Positions 27,534 to 35,256 of a DNA stretch of 64,000 nucleotides are shown here, piece by piece. Under the pieces are notes generated by a model. The model made no database searches. It saw only the letters and a list, made by a program, of their open reading frames with translations, and was not told the origin of the DNA. Origin of the DNA: Methylocella tundrae (lineage in GTDB: Bacteria > Pseudomonadota > Alphaproteobacteria > Rhizobiales > Beijerinckiaceae); NCBI RefSeq assembly GCF_038024855.1, contig NZ_CP139088.1:186001-250000 (forward strand), given 5' to 3'. Positions within the stretch are counted from its first letter, which is position 1, and each line of letters begins with the position of its first letter. Position numbers and translations under genes: made by a program.

Positions 27534-27971
27534 ATGGCGACAATCCTGTTCTGGGAAAAGCCTGGCTGCGGTGGCAATGCGCGGCAAAAAAAGCTGCTGG
27601 CCGCTTCGGGCCATGCGGTGGTCGCGCGCAACCTGCTCGCAGAGCCCTGGACCTCCGAGCGGCTACGCGCTTTCTTCGGCGCCCGGCCCGTGCGCGACTG
27701 GTTCAACAGCGCCTCGCCGCGCGTCAAGTCAGGCGAATTGCGGCCGGAGACGCTGGATGAGCCTGCCGCGCTCGCCTTGATGCTGCAAGACAAGCTGCTG
27801 ATCCGCCGTCCGTTGATGCAAGTCGGCGATCGCTGCGAGGCTGGGTTCGATATGGCGCTTGTGGCGGAATGGATCGGCCTCAGTCCGGCGGGCGGCGAGG
27901 CGGTGGACGATCGCTGCGCGCGCCATCCCGGGCCACATCAAAACAGACAACATGGATACATCGGGGATTAG
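27534..27971 (+). CDS. Nitrogenase-associated protein, ArsC/Spx-like
   Basis: Small thioredoxin-fold protein of 145 residues resembling the nitrogenase-associated (NifO-type) branch of the ArsC/Spx family. It starts MATILFWEKPGCGGNARQKK, with only one Cys in the position of the redox motif. RNLLAEPWTSERLRAFFG and RRPLMQVGD follow near residue 100, both hallmarks of this branch. The start has GGAG upstream. Such proteins occur with nif genes in diazotrophs, but no nif structural gene lies in the window. Its stop is 2 bp before the next gene, so the two are co-transcribed. Confidence 0.8.
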   Translation: MATILFWEKPGCGGNARQKKLLAASGHAVVARNLLAEPWTSERLRAFFGARPVRDWFNSASPRVKSGELRPETLDEPAALALMLQDKLLIRRPLMQVGDRCEAGFDMALVAEWIGLSPAGGEAVDDRCARHPGPHQNRQHGYIGD

Positions 27972-27973
27972 TT

Positions 27974-28726
27974 ATGACAGATATGGCCGAACTGAAAAAG
28001 CGCAAGGAGCCGCTCAATCTGGCGATCGTGCATGTGGATCCAGACGCCTTCATCGCGCATCTGATGGGGTGGCTGGAAATTACCGCCTTTATAACGGCGC
28101 AACGGGCAGGGCAGGCCGAGGCCCCCGCCGACGGGATAACGCCAAGGCTTTCGGCGGAGCAGTTGAAGACTACCGGTGTGCAGAATGTCGGAAATGACGC
28201 GATTTTCGCATTCTGCATGACGGCGGCGCTGAAAGGGGACAAGGCGGCTGTGGACAAAGTCGAAGCCGCTCTGGCGGAGCGCATGGGAGAAGAATTCCCC
28301 GGATCATTCGCTTTGTCCTATTTCCGTGCGAATATTGGAAATCCAGAAACGCTGGACGATTTTGTTGGTCAATCCGGCAAGAAATTGCTCGTTGGCGACA
28401 TCCCTCCGCCGCCGCTGCGCGCCAAGGAAAATTGGAGCACGGGTCTGCGCTTCTTCGAGAAGGCGCGCGCATCCAATTTCGTGCATGAGATCATGTATCC
28501 TCTGGCGAAATGGACGCGCGAGCGCTGGACAGAAACCTTGGACAAAGGCGTCGCCTTCCTTCAGCATATCGAGGACAATGTTCCCGTATTGCGCGAGGCG
28601 CTGGGAGACGCCCGCAATGACCAGGCTTTCACCGCGAATTTGCTACTCAAGCTAGCCCCTGCCGTCGACATGGAATTGAATGATGACTATCAGGGATTTC
28701 TGCGATCCCTGGCGCGCCGGGCCTAA
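27974..28726 (+). CDS. Hypothetical protein following the NifO-like gene
   Basis: Protein of 250 residues that I do not recognise. It is soluble and mostly helical, with no signal peptide or transmembrane segment. Visible features are IVHVDPDAFIAHLMGWLE near residue 20, GNDAIFAFCMTAALKGD near 70, a proline run DIPPPPLRAKENW near 143, and EIMYPLAKWTRERW near 170. It begins 2 bp after the ArsC-like gene, so it is almost certainly translated from the same message. A role linked to nitrogenase or redox control is inferred from that pairing only. Confidence 0.75.
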   Translation: MTDMAELKKRKEPLNLAIVHVDPDAFIAHLMGWLEITAFITAQRAGQAEAPADGITPRLSAEQLKTTGVQNVGNDAIFAFCMTAALKGDKAAVDKVEAALAERMGEEFPGSFALSYFRANIGNPETLDDFVGQSGKKLLVGDIPPPPLRAKENWSTGLRFFEKARASNFVHEIMYPLAKWTRERWTETLDKGVAFLQHIEDNVPVLREALGDARNDQAFTANLLLKLAPAVDMELNDDYQGFLRSLARRA

Positions 28727-29228
28727 GCATGAATTGAGCAGCTTTGTTGGCGGCTCATGCATGTCAAGACGCAGTTGAACGCCGTCAGATGCTGCGCGCG
28801 CTGGGCGCGCACGCTTCACGAATGCATGGATCAGCCGCGATGGCCGCGTCCGGCGGATCGAAAGAAGGCGGCTGGATACGATGCCGAGTCCGCGCAGACG
28901 AACCGAGGCTATTGCGCCGGGATTATGGCATATCCGTGTGATGGCGCTTGAGTCAGCGCATCATCAATGATGCGCATAATATAAGTTATGGAATGTCGAT
29001 AGCTCGGAGCGATGCGTCCCATCGCTGGGGAAACTCTCGGGCCCGGCGGCGGCCGCCGCCCATGACGCCTCAGAGGCGGAGTTGCATTATGTTCCTTAAG
29101 CCGTTGTTTTTACGGCATGATATGGGTCAGGAAAGTCTGCAGCTTTTCGGCGTCATGCTCCCGGATAGTTTGTCGAAGCGTCCTCGGGGATTATCTTAGT
29201 GGTCCACAAGGCGGTCCCAAGTGGCGGC
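28727..29228. other. Non-coding gap with two palindromes
   Basis: About 500 bp without a supported gene. It contains the inverted repeat GCGCATCAT-CA-ATGATGCGC at 28956-28975, followed by an A+T-rich patch, and a GGCGGCGGCCGCCGCC palindrome at 29045-29060. The first could form a hairpin ending the upstream message but has no U-tract. The gap separates convergent units ending at 28726 and 29229. Confidence 0.5.
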
Positions 29229-30170
29229 TCAGGAGGATTTTAGAGCCGCATTGAGTTCAGGCAGGGCCTGGAACAGATCGGCCACGAGGCCGTAGTCCGC
29301 GATCTGGAAAATCGGAGCGTCCTCGTCCTTGTTGATGGCGACGATGACTTTCGAGTCTCCCATCCCCGCGAGATGCTGGATGGCTCCCGATATGCCAACC
29401 GCAATATAAAGCTGCGGCGCGACGATCTTGCCGGTCTGGCCGACCTGCCAGTCATTGGGGGCGTAGCCGGCGTCGACCGCTGCGCGCGACGCGCCCATAG
29501 CGGCGCCAAGCTTGTCGGCTATCGGTTCGATATAGGTTGCGAAGTTTTCCGCGTTCTGCATGCCGCGCCCTCCGGAAATCACGATGCGGGCGGCGGTCAG
29601 CTCGGGCCGCTCGGATGCGGCGAGCTCCTGCCGCAGGAAGATCGCATCCGCCGCGGCCGGCGCCGCCGCGATCGGGACAATTCCCGCGGTCCCGCCGGAT
29701 GCGGCGACGGGCTCAAACCCTGTGGTTCGCACGGTGATAACTTTCCGCGCATCCTTCGATTGCACGGTGGCCAGCGCATTGCCGGCGTAGATCGGCCGCA
29801 CGAAAGTGTCGGGCGAGATGACCGCCGTGATCTCCGAGATCTGCTGCACGTCGAGCGAGGCTGCGACGCGGGGCAGCACGTTCTTGCCGAAGGTCGTCGC
29901 CGCAGCTAGGACCGCATCATAGTTCTTTGCAAGCTGTGTCACTAGCGGCGCGACGGTTTCGGCGAGGAGATGAGCATAGAGCGGATCGTCGGCAAGCAGC
30001 ACTTTTTCGATGCCTGCGACCGCCGCTCCAGCTTCGGCGGCGGCGCCGGCGCCATGGCCGACCACAAGCAAATGAACTGGACCGCCAAGGAGGGCGGCGG
30101 CGGTGACGGCGTTCAGGGTCGCCGGTTTCAGGACATGGCCGTCATGCTCGGCCAGAACCAGGGCGGTCAT
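29229..30170 (-). CDS. etfA: Electron transfer flavoprotein alpha subunit
   Basis: FAD-carrying subunit of ETF, 313 residues. ETF accepts electrons from acyl-CoA and other flavin dehydrogenases and passes them to ETF-quinone oxidoreductase. The C-terminal FAD domain has the family pattern [17 protein letters not shown] followed by [15 protein letters not shown]. The N-terminal domain begins [11 protein letters not shown]. Its start lies 1 bp after the etfB stop, typical of an etfBA operon. It would serve the acyl-CoA dehydrogenase at 43719. Confidence 0.95.
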   Translation of the reverse strand: MTALVLAEHDGHVLKPATLNAVTAAALLGGPVHLLVVGHGAGAAAEAGAAVAGIEKVLLADDPLYAHLLAETVAPLVTQLAKNYDAVLAAATTFGKNVLPRVAASLDVQQISEITAVISPDTFVRPIYAGNALATVQSKDARKVITVRTTGFEPVAASGGTAGIVPIAAAPAAADAIFLRQELAASERPELTAARIVISGGRGMQNAENFATYIEPIADKLGAAMGASRAAVDAGYAPNDWQVGQTGKIVAPQLYIAVGISGAIQHLAGMGDSKVIVAINKDEDAPIFQIADYGLVADLFQALPELNAALKSS

Positions 30171-30171
30171 G

Positions 30172-30921
30172 TCAGATCACCTTCGCTTCGTTTTTCAATT
30201 TGTCGACGAGGGTTGCAACATCGGGCACTTTGACGCCAGCGTTGCGTTTCGGCGGCGCGTCGACGCGCAAGGTAATCAGGCGCGGCGCAATGTCGAGTCC
30301 AAGGTCAGCCGCGGGAATGATGTCGAGCGGTTTCTTCCTGGCCTTCATGATGTTGGGAAGGCTCGCATAGCGCGGCTCGTTGAGGCGTAGATCGGTGGTC
30401 ACCACCGCCGGCAGCGCCAGCGATACGGTCTCAAGGCCGCCATCAATCTCGCGGGTCACTTCGGCGCGGCCGTCCTTCAGGACGAGCTTCGAGGCGAATG
30501 TGCCCTGCGGCCAGCCGAGCAACGCCGCGAGGGATTGGCCCGTCTGGTTGGAATCGTCGTCGATAGCCTGCTTGCCAAGGATCACCAGCTGCGGCGCTTC
30601 GCGCTCGACGAGCGCTTTCAAGATCTTCGCGACGGCGAGCGGCTGAACTTCATCGTCGGTCTGCACCAGAATGGCGCGGTCGGCGCCGATGGCGAGTGCT
30701 GACCGCAGGACTTCCTGCGCCTGAACCGGGCCGATCGAGACGGCGACAATTTCGGAGACGACGCCAGCCTCCTTCAGACGCACAGCCTCTTCGACGGCGA
30801 TTTCGTCGAATGGATTGGCGGAGAATTTGACGTTGTTCGTCTCGACGCCGGAATTGTCGGCTTTTACGCGGACCCTGACATTATAGTCCACCACGCGCTT
30901 CACAGCCACAATGGCTTTCAT
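30172..30921 (-). CDS. etfB: Electron transfer flavoprotein beta subunit
   Basis: AMP-binding subunit of ETF, 249 residues, forming the heterodimer with EtfA. It begins [20 protein letters not shown] and has the family segment [21 protein letters not shown]. The AMP-binding region reads [16 protein letters not shown] near residue 118. It is followed by etfA after 1 bp. Its ATG overlaps the stop of a possible 48-codon upstream ORF as ATGA. Confidence 0.95.
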   Translation of the reverse strand: MKAIVAVKRVVDYNVRVRVKADNSGVETNNVKFSANPFDEIAVEEAVRLKEAGVVSEIVAVSIGPVQAQEVLRSALAIGADRAILVQTDDEVQPLAVAKILKALVEREAPQLVILGKQAIDDDSNQTGQSLAALLGWPQGTFASKLVLKDGRAEVTREIDGGLETVSLALPAVVTTDLRLNEPRYASLPNIMKARKKPLDIIPAADLGLDIAPRLITLRVDAPPKRNAGVKVPDVATLVDKLKNEAKVI

Positions 30922-31064
30922 CCTTTGAGTCCTTCCTCGTCTTTCTCGTCACCCTCCCAGAGGGGGGCGCGCCGCGGCCAGAGGTCTCCGATATCCTCTT
31001 TCGCGTCTAACAGGCTATAGCTTGTTTTGCCGTTGATCATCAATTCGAAGATCAAGACGCGCAT
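30918..31064 (-). CDS. Possible 48-residue small protein upstream of etfB
   Basis: An ATG-initiated frame of 48 codons ends in TGA overlapping the etfB start (ATGA), the usual form of translational coupling. The product starts [20 protein letters not shown] and is acidic at the C-terminus. The frame stays open well upstream with protein-like composition but no other start codon. No ribosome site is evident, so it may instead be leader sequence or a decayed gene end. I do not recognise a family. Confidence 0.35.
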   Translation of the reverse strand: MRVLIFELMINGKTSYSLLDAKEDIGDLWPRRAPLWEGDEKDEEGLKG

Positions 31065-31168
31065 GATGCGCGATCTGTCCGGAGCGTTGGTGAGGACGTT
31101 TTCGACGAAACCTTGCGGCTCTCTTTGAAAGCGGCGAGGGTTCGTCGGCGCCGCGGCGCGAGGGCGCG

Positions 31169-31768
31169 CTAAAGACTGGCAAGCACGGAAATCAGGTGCT
31201 TTACCTCAGGTAATTCGCGCGTCGCGATCGCCTGCAACCCCGGGTCGAGGCCGTTGCGGACATATAGCTCGTAGACGGACGCAAGATTCTGCAAAGCGTC
31301 TTTCTCAATTGAAACATACATCACATCAAAGTCGCGGCCCTGCAAACCCGACAGATGTTGCAGGAAATTCGCTTGTGAGGCCAACATGCGCGGAGGCTTG
31401 ATCCGAATCGCCAGACGATTGCTCGACGATGTTTCGTCGGCCGCCCCGGCTCCGCCCGTACGGACCCAATGCATCAAGGAATTGCCGACAGACGTTTCGT
31501 CTTGGGCGACGTGTTCGGCGAAATCGCGGATTTTGTCATTTTTCGAATGAGCGATCGCCATACGACTCGCTTGATCGAGAAAATGGATGCTCGGGAATGC
31601 ATCCCCGACGAACGCCGCTGACTGCTCGAGGCTCGATGGCAGGTCTCGCCCGGCGGCAACAGGCGGCGCATCGGGCGCAGCCACGGTCTGAGCCTTGAGA
31701 GGCGCGACAGCCGCCGCGATCAATACGCTTGCCGCAATGAGGCGTGTACGCGGACCTTTTGCGCTCAT
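31169..31768 (-). CDS. Secreted DUF4142-like protein
   Basis: Exported protein of 199 residues. The start at 31768 gives a clean signal peptide (RTRLIAASVLIAAAVAPLKAQ). An upstream in-frame start would add a basic, Ser/Arg-rich stretch before it. The mature part is helical with DQASRMAIAHSKNDKIRDFAEHV and a long helix near residue 140, matching the DUF4142 ferritin-like-fold pattern. Function is unknown; family members are periplasmic or outer-membrane stress proteins. The ribosome site is weak. Confidence 0.65.
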   Translation of the reverse strand: MSAKGPRTRLIAASVLIAAAVAPLKAQTVAAPDAPPVAAGRDLPSSLEQSAAFVGDAFPSIHFLDQASRMAIAHSKNDKIRDFAEHVAQDETSVGNSLMHWVRTGGAGAADETSSSNRLAIRIKPPRMLASQANFLQHLSGLQGRDFDVMYVSIEKDALQNLASVYELYVRNGLDPGLQAIATRELPEVKHLISVLASL

Positions 31769-32030
31769 ATCGCGACCGTGGCTTAAGGTTCCCCTTTGTA
31801 AACGGCTTGAGCGCCAGCGGGTTCCTTCACGAATTCGAAAAGAGCTTTCTCGGCTCCCCGGCGCCGGGCCGATCGTCAAAAGGCGGGGGCGCGGCGCCGC
31901 CTTCGCCTCTGCGTCGTCTCAGCCCCGATGCGCGCGCCAGCTTACGTGAACGGCGCCCGCTCCGGTTTTGCTCGACTCCAGCCGCTCCGGTTGATAAGCG
32001 CGATGGGGCGCAATCCGCTGAGAGGCGTCA

Positions 32031-32672
32031 ATGATACTCTATTCGGAAGACAGCTCCCCTTTCTCCGCTCCGGTGCGGACCGCGATCTACGCGAAAGGGT
32101 TGAAAATCGACATCGAACCGCCACCGGGCGGTTTACTGTCGGCAAAGTTTCACGCCATCAATTCGTTCGGGACAATACCGTGCCTCATTCTCGAAAGCGG
32201 AACGCCGCTGCCGGAATCGGCGGCGATCATGGAATATCTGGAAGATAAGTTCCCGGAGCCGTCCCTTCGGCCGGGAGAACCGGAAGCGAAGGCGCGGGTC
32301 CGGTTGCTGCAACGCATCGGCGAGCTGCAGATCATGACGCCGCTCGTCGAACTCTGGCGCCACGCCGACCCGGCGAAGCGCGATCAAAGCGCGGCCTTAT
32401 GGCTGACGCGCCTCATACGCGGACTATCGTCGCTGCAAAGCTATGTGGGCGCTGAGCGTTTTGCCGCTGGCTCGCAGTTGACGCTGGCCGACTGCGAACT
32501 CGCGCCCGCTCTCTTCATGCTTCCGAAGGTCGCCGCCGCCTATGGCAAGCCAGCGCTTCTCGAGGCTTACCCGCCGCTCGGCCGCTATGTCGAAAGCAGT
32601 GGCGGCCATCCCGCCATTCGTCGGGTCCTCGATGAAATGGCGCCGACGTGGGAGCTTCGCGACGCCGCTTGA
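32031..32672 (+). CDS. Glutathione S-transferase
   Basis: Cytosolic GST of 213 residues. The N-terminal thioredoxin-like domain begins MILYSEDSSPFSAPVR, with the glutathione-site Ser early, and has INSFGTIPCLIL and PLPESAAIMEYLEDKFP, where ES-A-I binds the glutamyl group. The C-terminal helical domain has LTLADCELAPALFML. The substrate cannot be assigned. It shares only the general fold with the second GST at 34588. Confidence 0.88.
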   Translation: MILYSEDSSPFSAPVRTAIYAKGLKIDIEPPPGGLLSAKFHAINSFGTIPCLILESGTPLPESAAIMEYLEDKFPEPSLRPGEPEAKARVRLLQRIGELQIMTPLVELWRHADPAKRDQSAALWLTRLIRGLSSLQSYVGAERFAAGSQLTLADCELAPALFMLPKVAAAYGKPALLEAYPPLGRYVESSGGHPAIRRVLDEMAPTWELRDAA

Positions 32673-32883
32673 GAAAGCGCCTTCCTCGCCATCGGTGCTA
32701 TATTTCTAACAATACAGGATGGCGTCATCGTCGTCTTTGCGACAATTATGATTCAACGGCAGAATCTTCTCGAAGAAAACATCGCCAGATCGGTGTAACT
32801 TACCGTATTTATGGTGTCTTTACGACCACCTCGCCGTGGCTCGAAGTTTGCTCAGGGTGGATGCCCGAAGAGGAGGTTCGACC

Positions 32884-33753
32884 ATGCGAGAGGCGCAGTT
32901 TGCATCCTTGTTCGCCACGGAGGCGCAATCGCTCGCCATTATTTTGGGAACGAATGAAATCGCGTCGGCGACGGCCGTGCGGCTGACGTGGGACGGTTAC
33001 CTCGTCATTTTGAGCCATGATCCATACCCGCCCGTAATTCGCCGGGGGATGGCGTTCCATGACGCCCTCTTTGAGGATCGCGCGCAGGTCGATGGAATCA
33101 CCGGGGAGCGGGCGGAGACGGTGATGGAGATCGTCGGCGCTCTGGCGAAACCCGGACATGTCGTCGTCACCCCGCTCGAGTTGACCGACCTCATCGCGCT
33201 GCGCACGCCGGATGTATTGATCGACGCCCGGATGCAGAAATACCGCGTCACTCCCGATCTTCGCGGCATTTCCCGGCTGACGATCGGTTTCGGACCGCAT
33301 TTCGAGGTGGGCGTCAACTGTGATGTCGCTATTGAGACGCATCCAACCACAACGGGAAAATTGATCGAGACCGGACGTACCGCCGTGGCGGACGGCAGAG
33401 CGCGAGACCTTGGCGGCGTCGGCAAAGACCGCTTCGTTTATTCGGACCGTCACGGCCTATGGCGGACGCCCGTCGACATCGGCATGCGTGTCTTCAAAGG
33501 CTTGGTCATTGGAAATCATGACGGCGCTGCCGTTTGCGCTCCGATGGACGGTTTTTTGCGGGGCGTAGCCAGGGACGCGACCGTTGTGCCTCACGGCGTC
33601 AAACTGCTTGAGATAGATCCTCGCGGCCGCGCAGCGAGCTGGACGGGGTCCGACCAGAGGGGCCGCGCGATCGCCGAGGCTACAGCGAAAGCCATCCGCA
33701 TCGGCGCTGCGCGCCAGAAGCTGCTCGACGCCGCCCAGCTGTCGCGAGGGTAA
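32884..33753 (+). CDS. YqeB/EF2563-like molybdenum hydroxylase accessory protein
   Basis: Protein of 289 residues resembling the EF2563/YqeB family linked to selenium-dependent molybdenum hydroxylases. Family-like segments are ILGTNEIASATAVRL near the start, PYPPVIRRGMAFHDALFE, DVLIDARMQKYRVTPDL, IGFGPHFEVGVNCDVAIETH and VPHGVKLLEIDPRG. The start follows an AGGAGG site. No molybdenum hydroxylase, selenophosphate or XdhC-type gene is visible nearby, so its partner is unknown. The family call rests on remembered pattern and is moderately sure. Confidence 0.68.
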   Translation: MREAQFASLFATEAQSLAIILGTNEIASATAVRLTWDGYLVILSHDPYPPVIRRGMAFHDALFEDRAQVDGITGERAETVMEIVGALAKPGHVVVTPLELTDLIALRTPDVLIDARMQKYRVTPDLRGISRLTIGFGPHFEVGVNCDVAIETHPTTTGKLIETGRTAVADGRARDLGGVGKDRFVYSDRHGLWRTPVDIGMRVFKGLVIGNHDGAAVCAPMDGFLRGVARDATVVPHGVKLLEIDPRGRAASWTGSDQRGRAIAEATAKAIRIGAARQKLLDAAQLSRG

Positions 33754-33937
33754 GGATAGCGCCCGACGCATGAGGTCGCGCGCCCTTCGTTTCGAGGGCG
33801 CGCGGGTCTTGACCGGCTATGCCGGAAACGGCCAATCGCACGGGACAAGCCGATTTGCCATCATGCGCGCGGCGATAACAGCCGCGGCCGGTTTGTTCGA
33901 TTGTAGTGAACGCCAAGGACCTTCGCTGCAGGCGTTT

Positions 33938-34339
33938 TCACCCGGGATGACGCGCCGGCCTGCCGTTTTTGTCGACGAAAATGAAGATGCCAGCCTTGAA
34001 GCTCTCCGCCATGTGGCGCGCTTTCGCAATCGCCTTCGCTCCATATTCGGCTGGCAATGTCGCCTTCGCCGTTTCTTCGAAAAGCGCGAGCCATCGTTCG
34101 AAGTGCTCGAGTTCGACGGGCATTTTCATATGGAGCGGAAACGGCGATCCGCTATAGCGCTCCGTTTTCAAGAGCGCCTTCGACCAAAAGTCGGCGACGA
34201 TCCGCAGGTGAACGTCCCAATCCTCGATGGCGCTGTTGAAGATGGGCCCGAGCAGCGAATCCTGGCGCGCCTCGCGGTAGAATTCGCGCACCAAATTGTT
34301 GATTGACTCTTCGACCTCGAGATTCGGCGTTTCCGTCAT
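33938..34339 (-). CDS. Truncated hemoglobin, group III
   Basis: Small heme protein of 133 residues. The pattern INNLVREFYREARQDSLLGPIFN, then DFWSKALLKTERYSG and HFERWLALFEETA, fits group III truncated globins. The His before FERW is the likely proximal heme ligand. Such globins are tied to nitric oxide or low-oxygen physiology. The start at 34339 has AAGGAA upstream, held in the loop of a short ACATC/GATGT stem. No NO-sensing regulator gene is adjacent. Confidence 0.85.
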   Translation of the reverse strand: MTETPNLEVEESINNLVREFYREARQDSLLGPIFNSAIEDWDVHLRIVADFWSKALLKTERYSGSPFPLHMKMPVELEHFERWLALFEETAKATLPAEYGAKAIAKARHMAESFKAGIFIFVDKNGRPARHPG

Positions 34340-34340
34340 G

Positions 34341-34357
34341 ACATCGTTCCTTGATGT
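34341..34357 (-). promoter_or_regulatory. Small stem holding the globin ribosome site
   Basis: ACATC-N7-GATGT lies directly upstream of the globin ATG, and the Shine-Dalgarno AAGGAA is in the loop. It could be a short translational control hairpin or a 17-bp operator. The 5-bp stem is weak. Confidence 0.3.
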
Positions 34358-34587
34358 TGTTACGCAGCCTCTATCGCGCACCTACATAGACAATGCGCGA
34401 AAGCCCGTCATCTCCTACATTGACGCAGAGGCGCCGACATGAATAAATCGAGAGAGGTTCTGCGCCGCACTTGAGCCATGCGGCCCTGATATTCTCCAGT
34501 CCCGCAAATCCCTGGCGCCGGAATTGCTCGACAACAGGCGATTTGTCCGCATTGCAATGCAGGCCCGCTCAACAAGGCACGGATTGA

Positions 34588-35202
34588 ATGAAGTTCTACA
34601 TGACGCCGGGGTCTTGCTCGACAGGCATCCACATTCTGCTCGAGGAGACCGGTCTGGCTTTCGAGGCTTACATCGTCAATCTTGTGAAAGGCGATCATCT
34701 GAAGCCCGAATATCTCGCGATCAATCCCAGTGGCACAATTCCGACATTGGTCCGTGACGATGGCGTGGTTCTGACGGATTCTGTCGCTATTGCGACATGG
34801 CTTGCCGAGGCCTATCCACGCCGGCAGTTGTTGCCGAACGACCCGCGAGCGGCGGAAGCCGCGATGGCGAGCTTGCGGTTTTACACGCAACATATCCACG
34901 GCGAGGGTTTTCGCCGCGTCTTTACGCCTGAGCGATACGCCTCGAAAAAAAATACGGTGGAGGCGGTGAAGGGAGAAGGACGCGAAATCGTCGCCAAGGC
35001 CTTCGAGGTGGTGAACGACGAACTGGCCGGCAAGGATTACGTCGCCGACGCATTCTCCATCGCCGACGCCGCTCTGTTCTACGTCGAGTTCTGGGCGGAC
35101 AAGACGAAGATGGAGCTGCCGTCCAATTGCCTCGCCCACTATCGGCGCATGTTGACGCGGCCCGCAGTCCGGCAGGTTCTGGCGGAAGAAGGTTATCGCT
35201 AA
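34588..35202 (+). CDS. Glutathione S-transferase
   Basis: GST of 204 residues beginning MKFYMTPGSCSTGIHILLEE, where the Ser/Cys segment is typical of beta-class-like bacterial GSTs. NPSGTIPTLVRDDG and LTDSVAIATWLAEAYP form the glutathione site. The helical domain has YVADAFSIADAALFYVEFW. It is followed after 54 bp by the SagB-like gene on the same strand, so the two may share a message. The substrate is unknown. Confidence 0.88.
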   Translation: MKFYMTPGSCSTGIHILLEETGLAFEAYIVNLVKGDHLKPEYLAINPSGTIPTLVRDDGVVLTDSVAIATWLAEAYPRRQLLPNDPRAAEAAMASLRFYTQHIHGEGFRRVFTPERYASKKNTVEAVKGEGREIVAKAFEVVNDELAGKDYVADAFSIADAALFYVEFWADKTKMELPSNCLAHYRRMLTRPAVRQVLAEEGYR

Positions 35203-35256
35203 GACAAGACGCGGCGGCGAGCGAGAGCAACTGGTTTTGACGCGGCGAGGATCTGA

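Noticed and set aside
29229..29270. Terminator after etfA
   Set aside because: Only a weak, interrupted inverted repeat with no U-tract could be found.
31033..31043. TTGATCATCAA near etfB as an FNR box
   Set aside because: Half-sites are separated by one base instead of four, and the sequence lies inside the possible 48-codon ORF.
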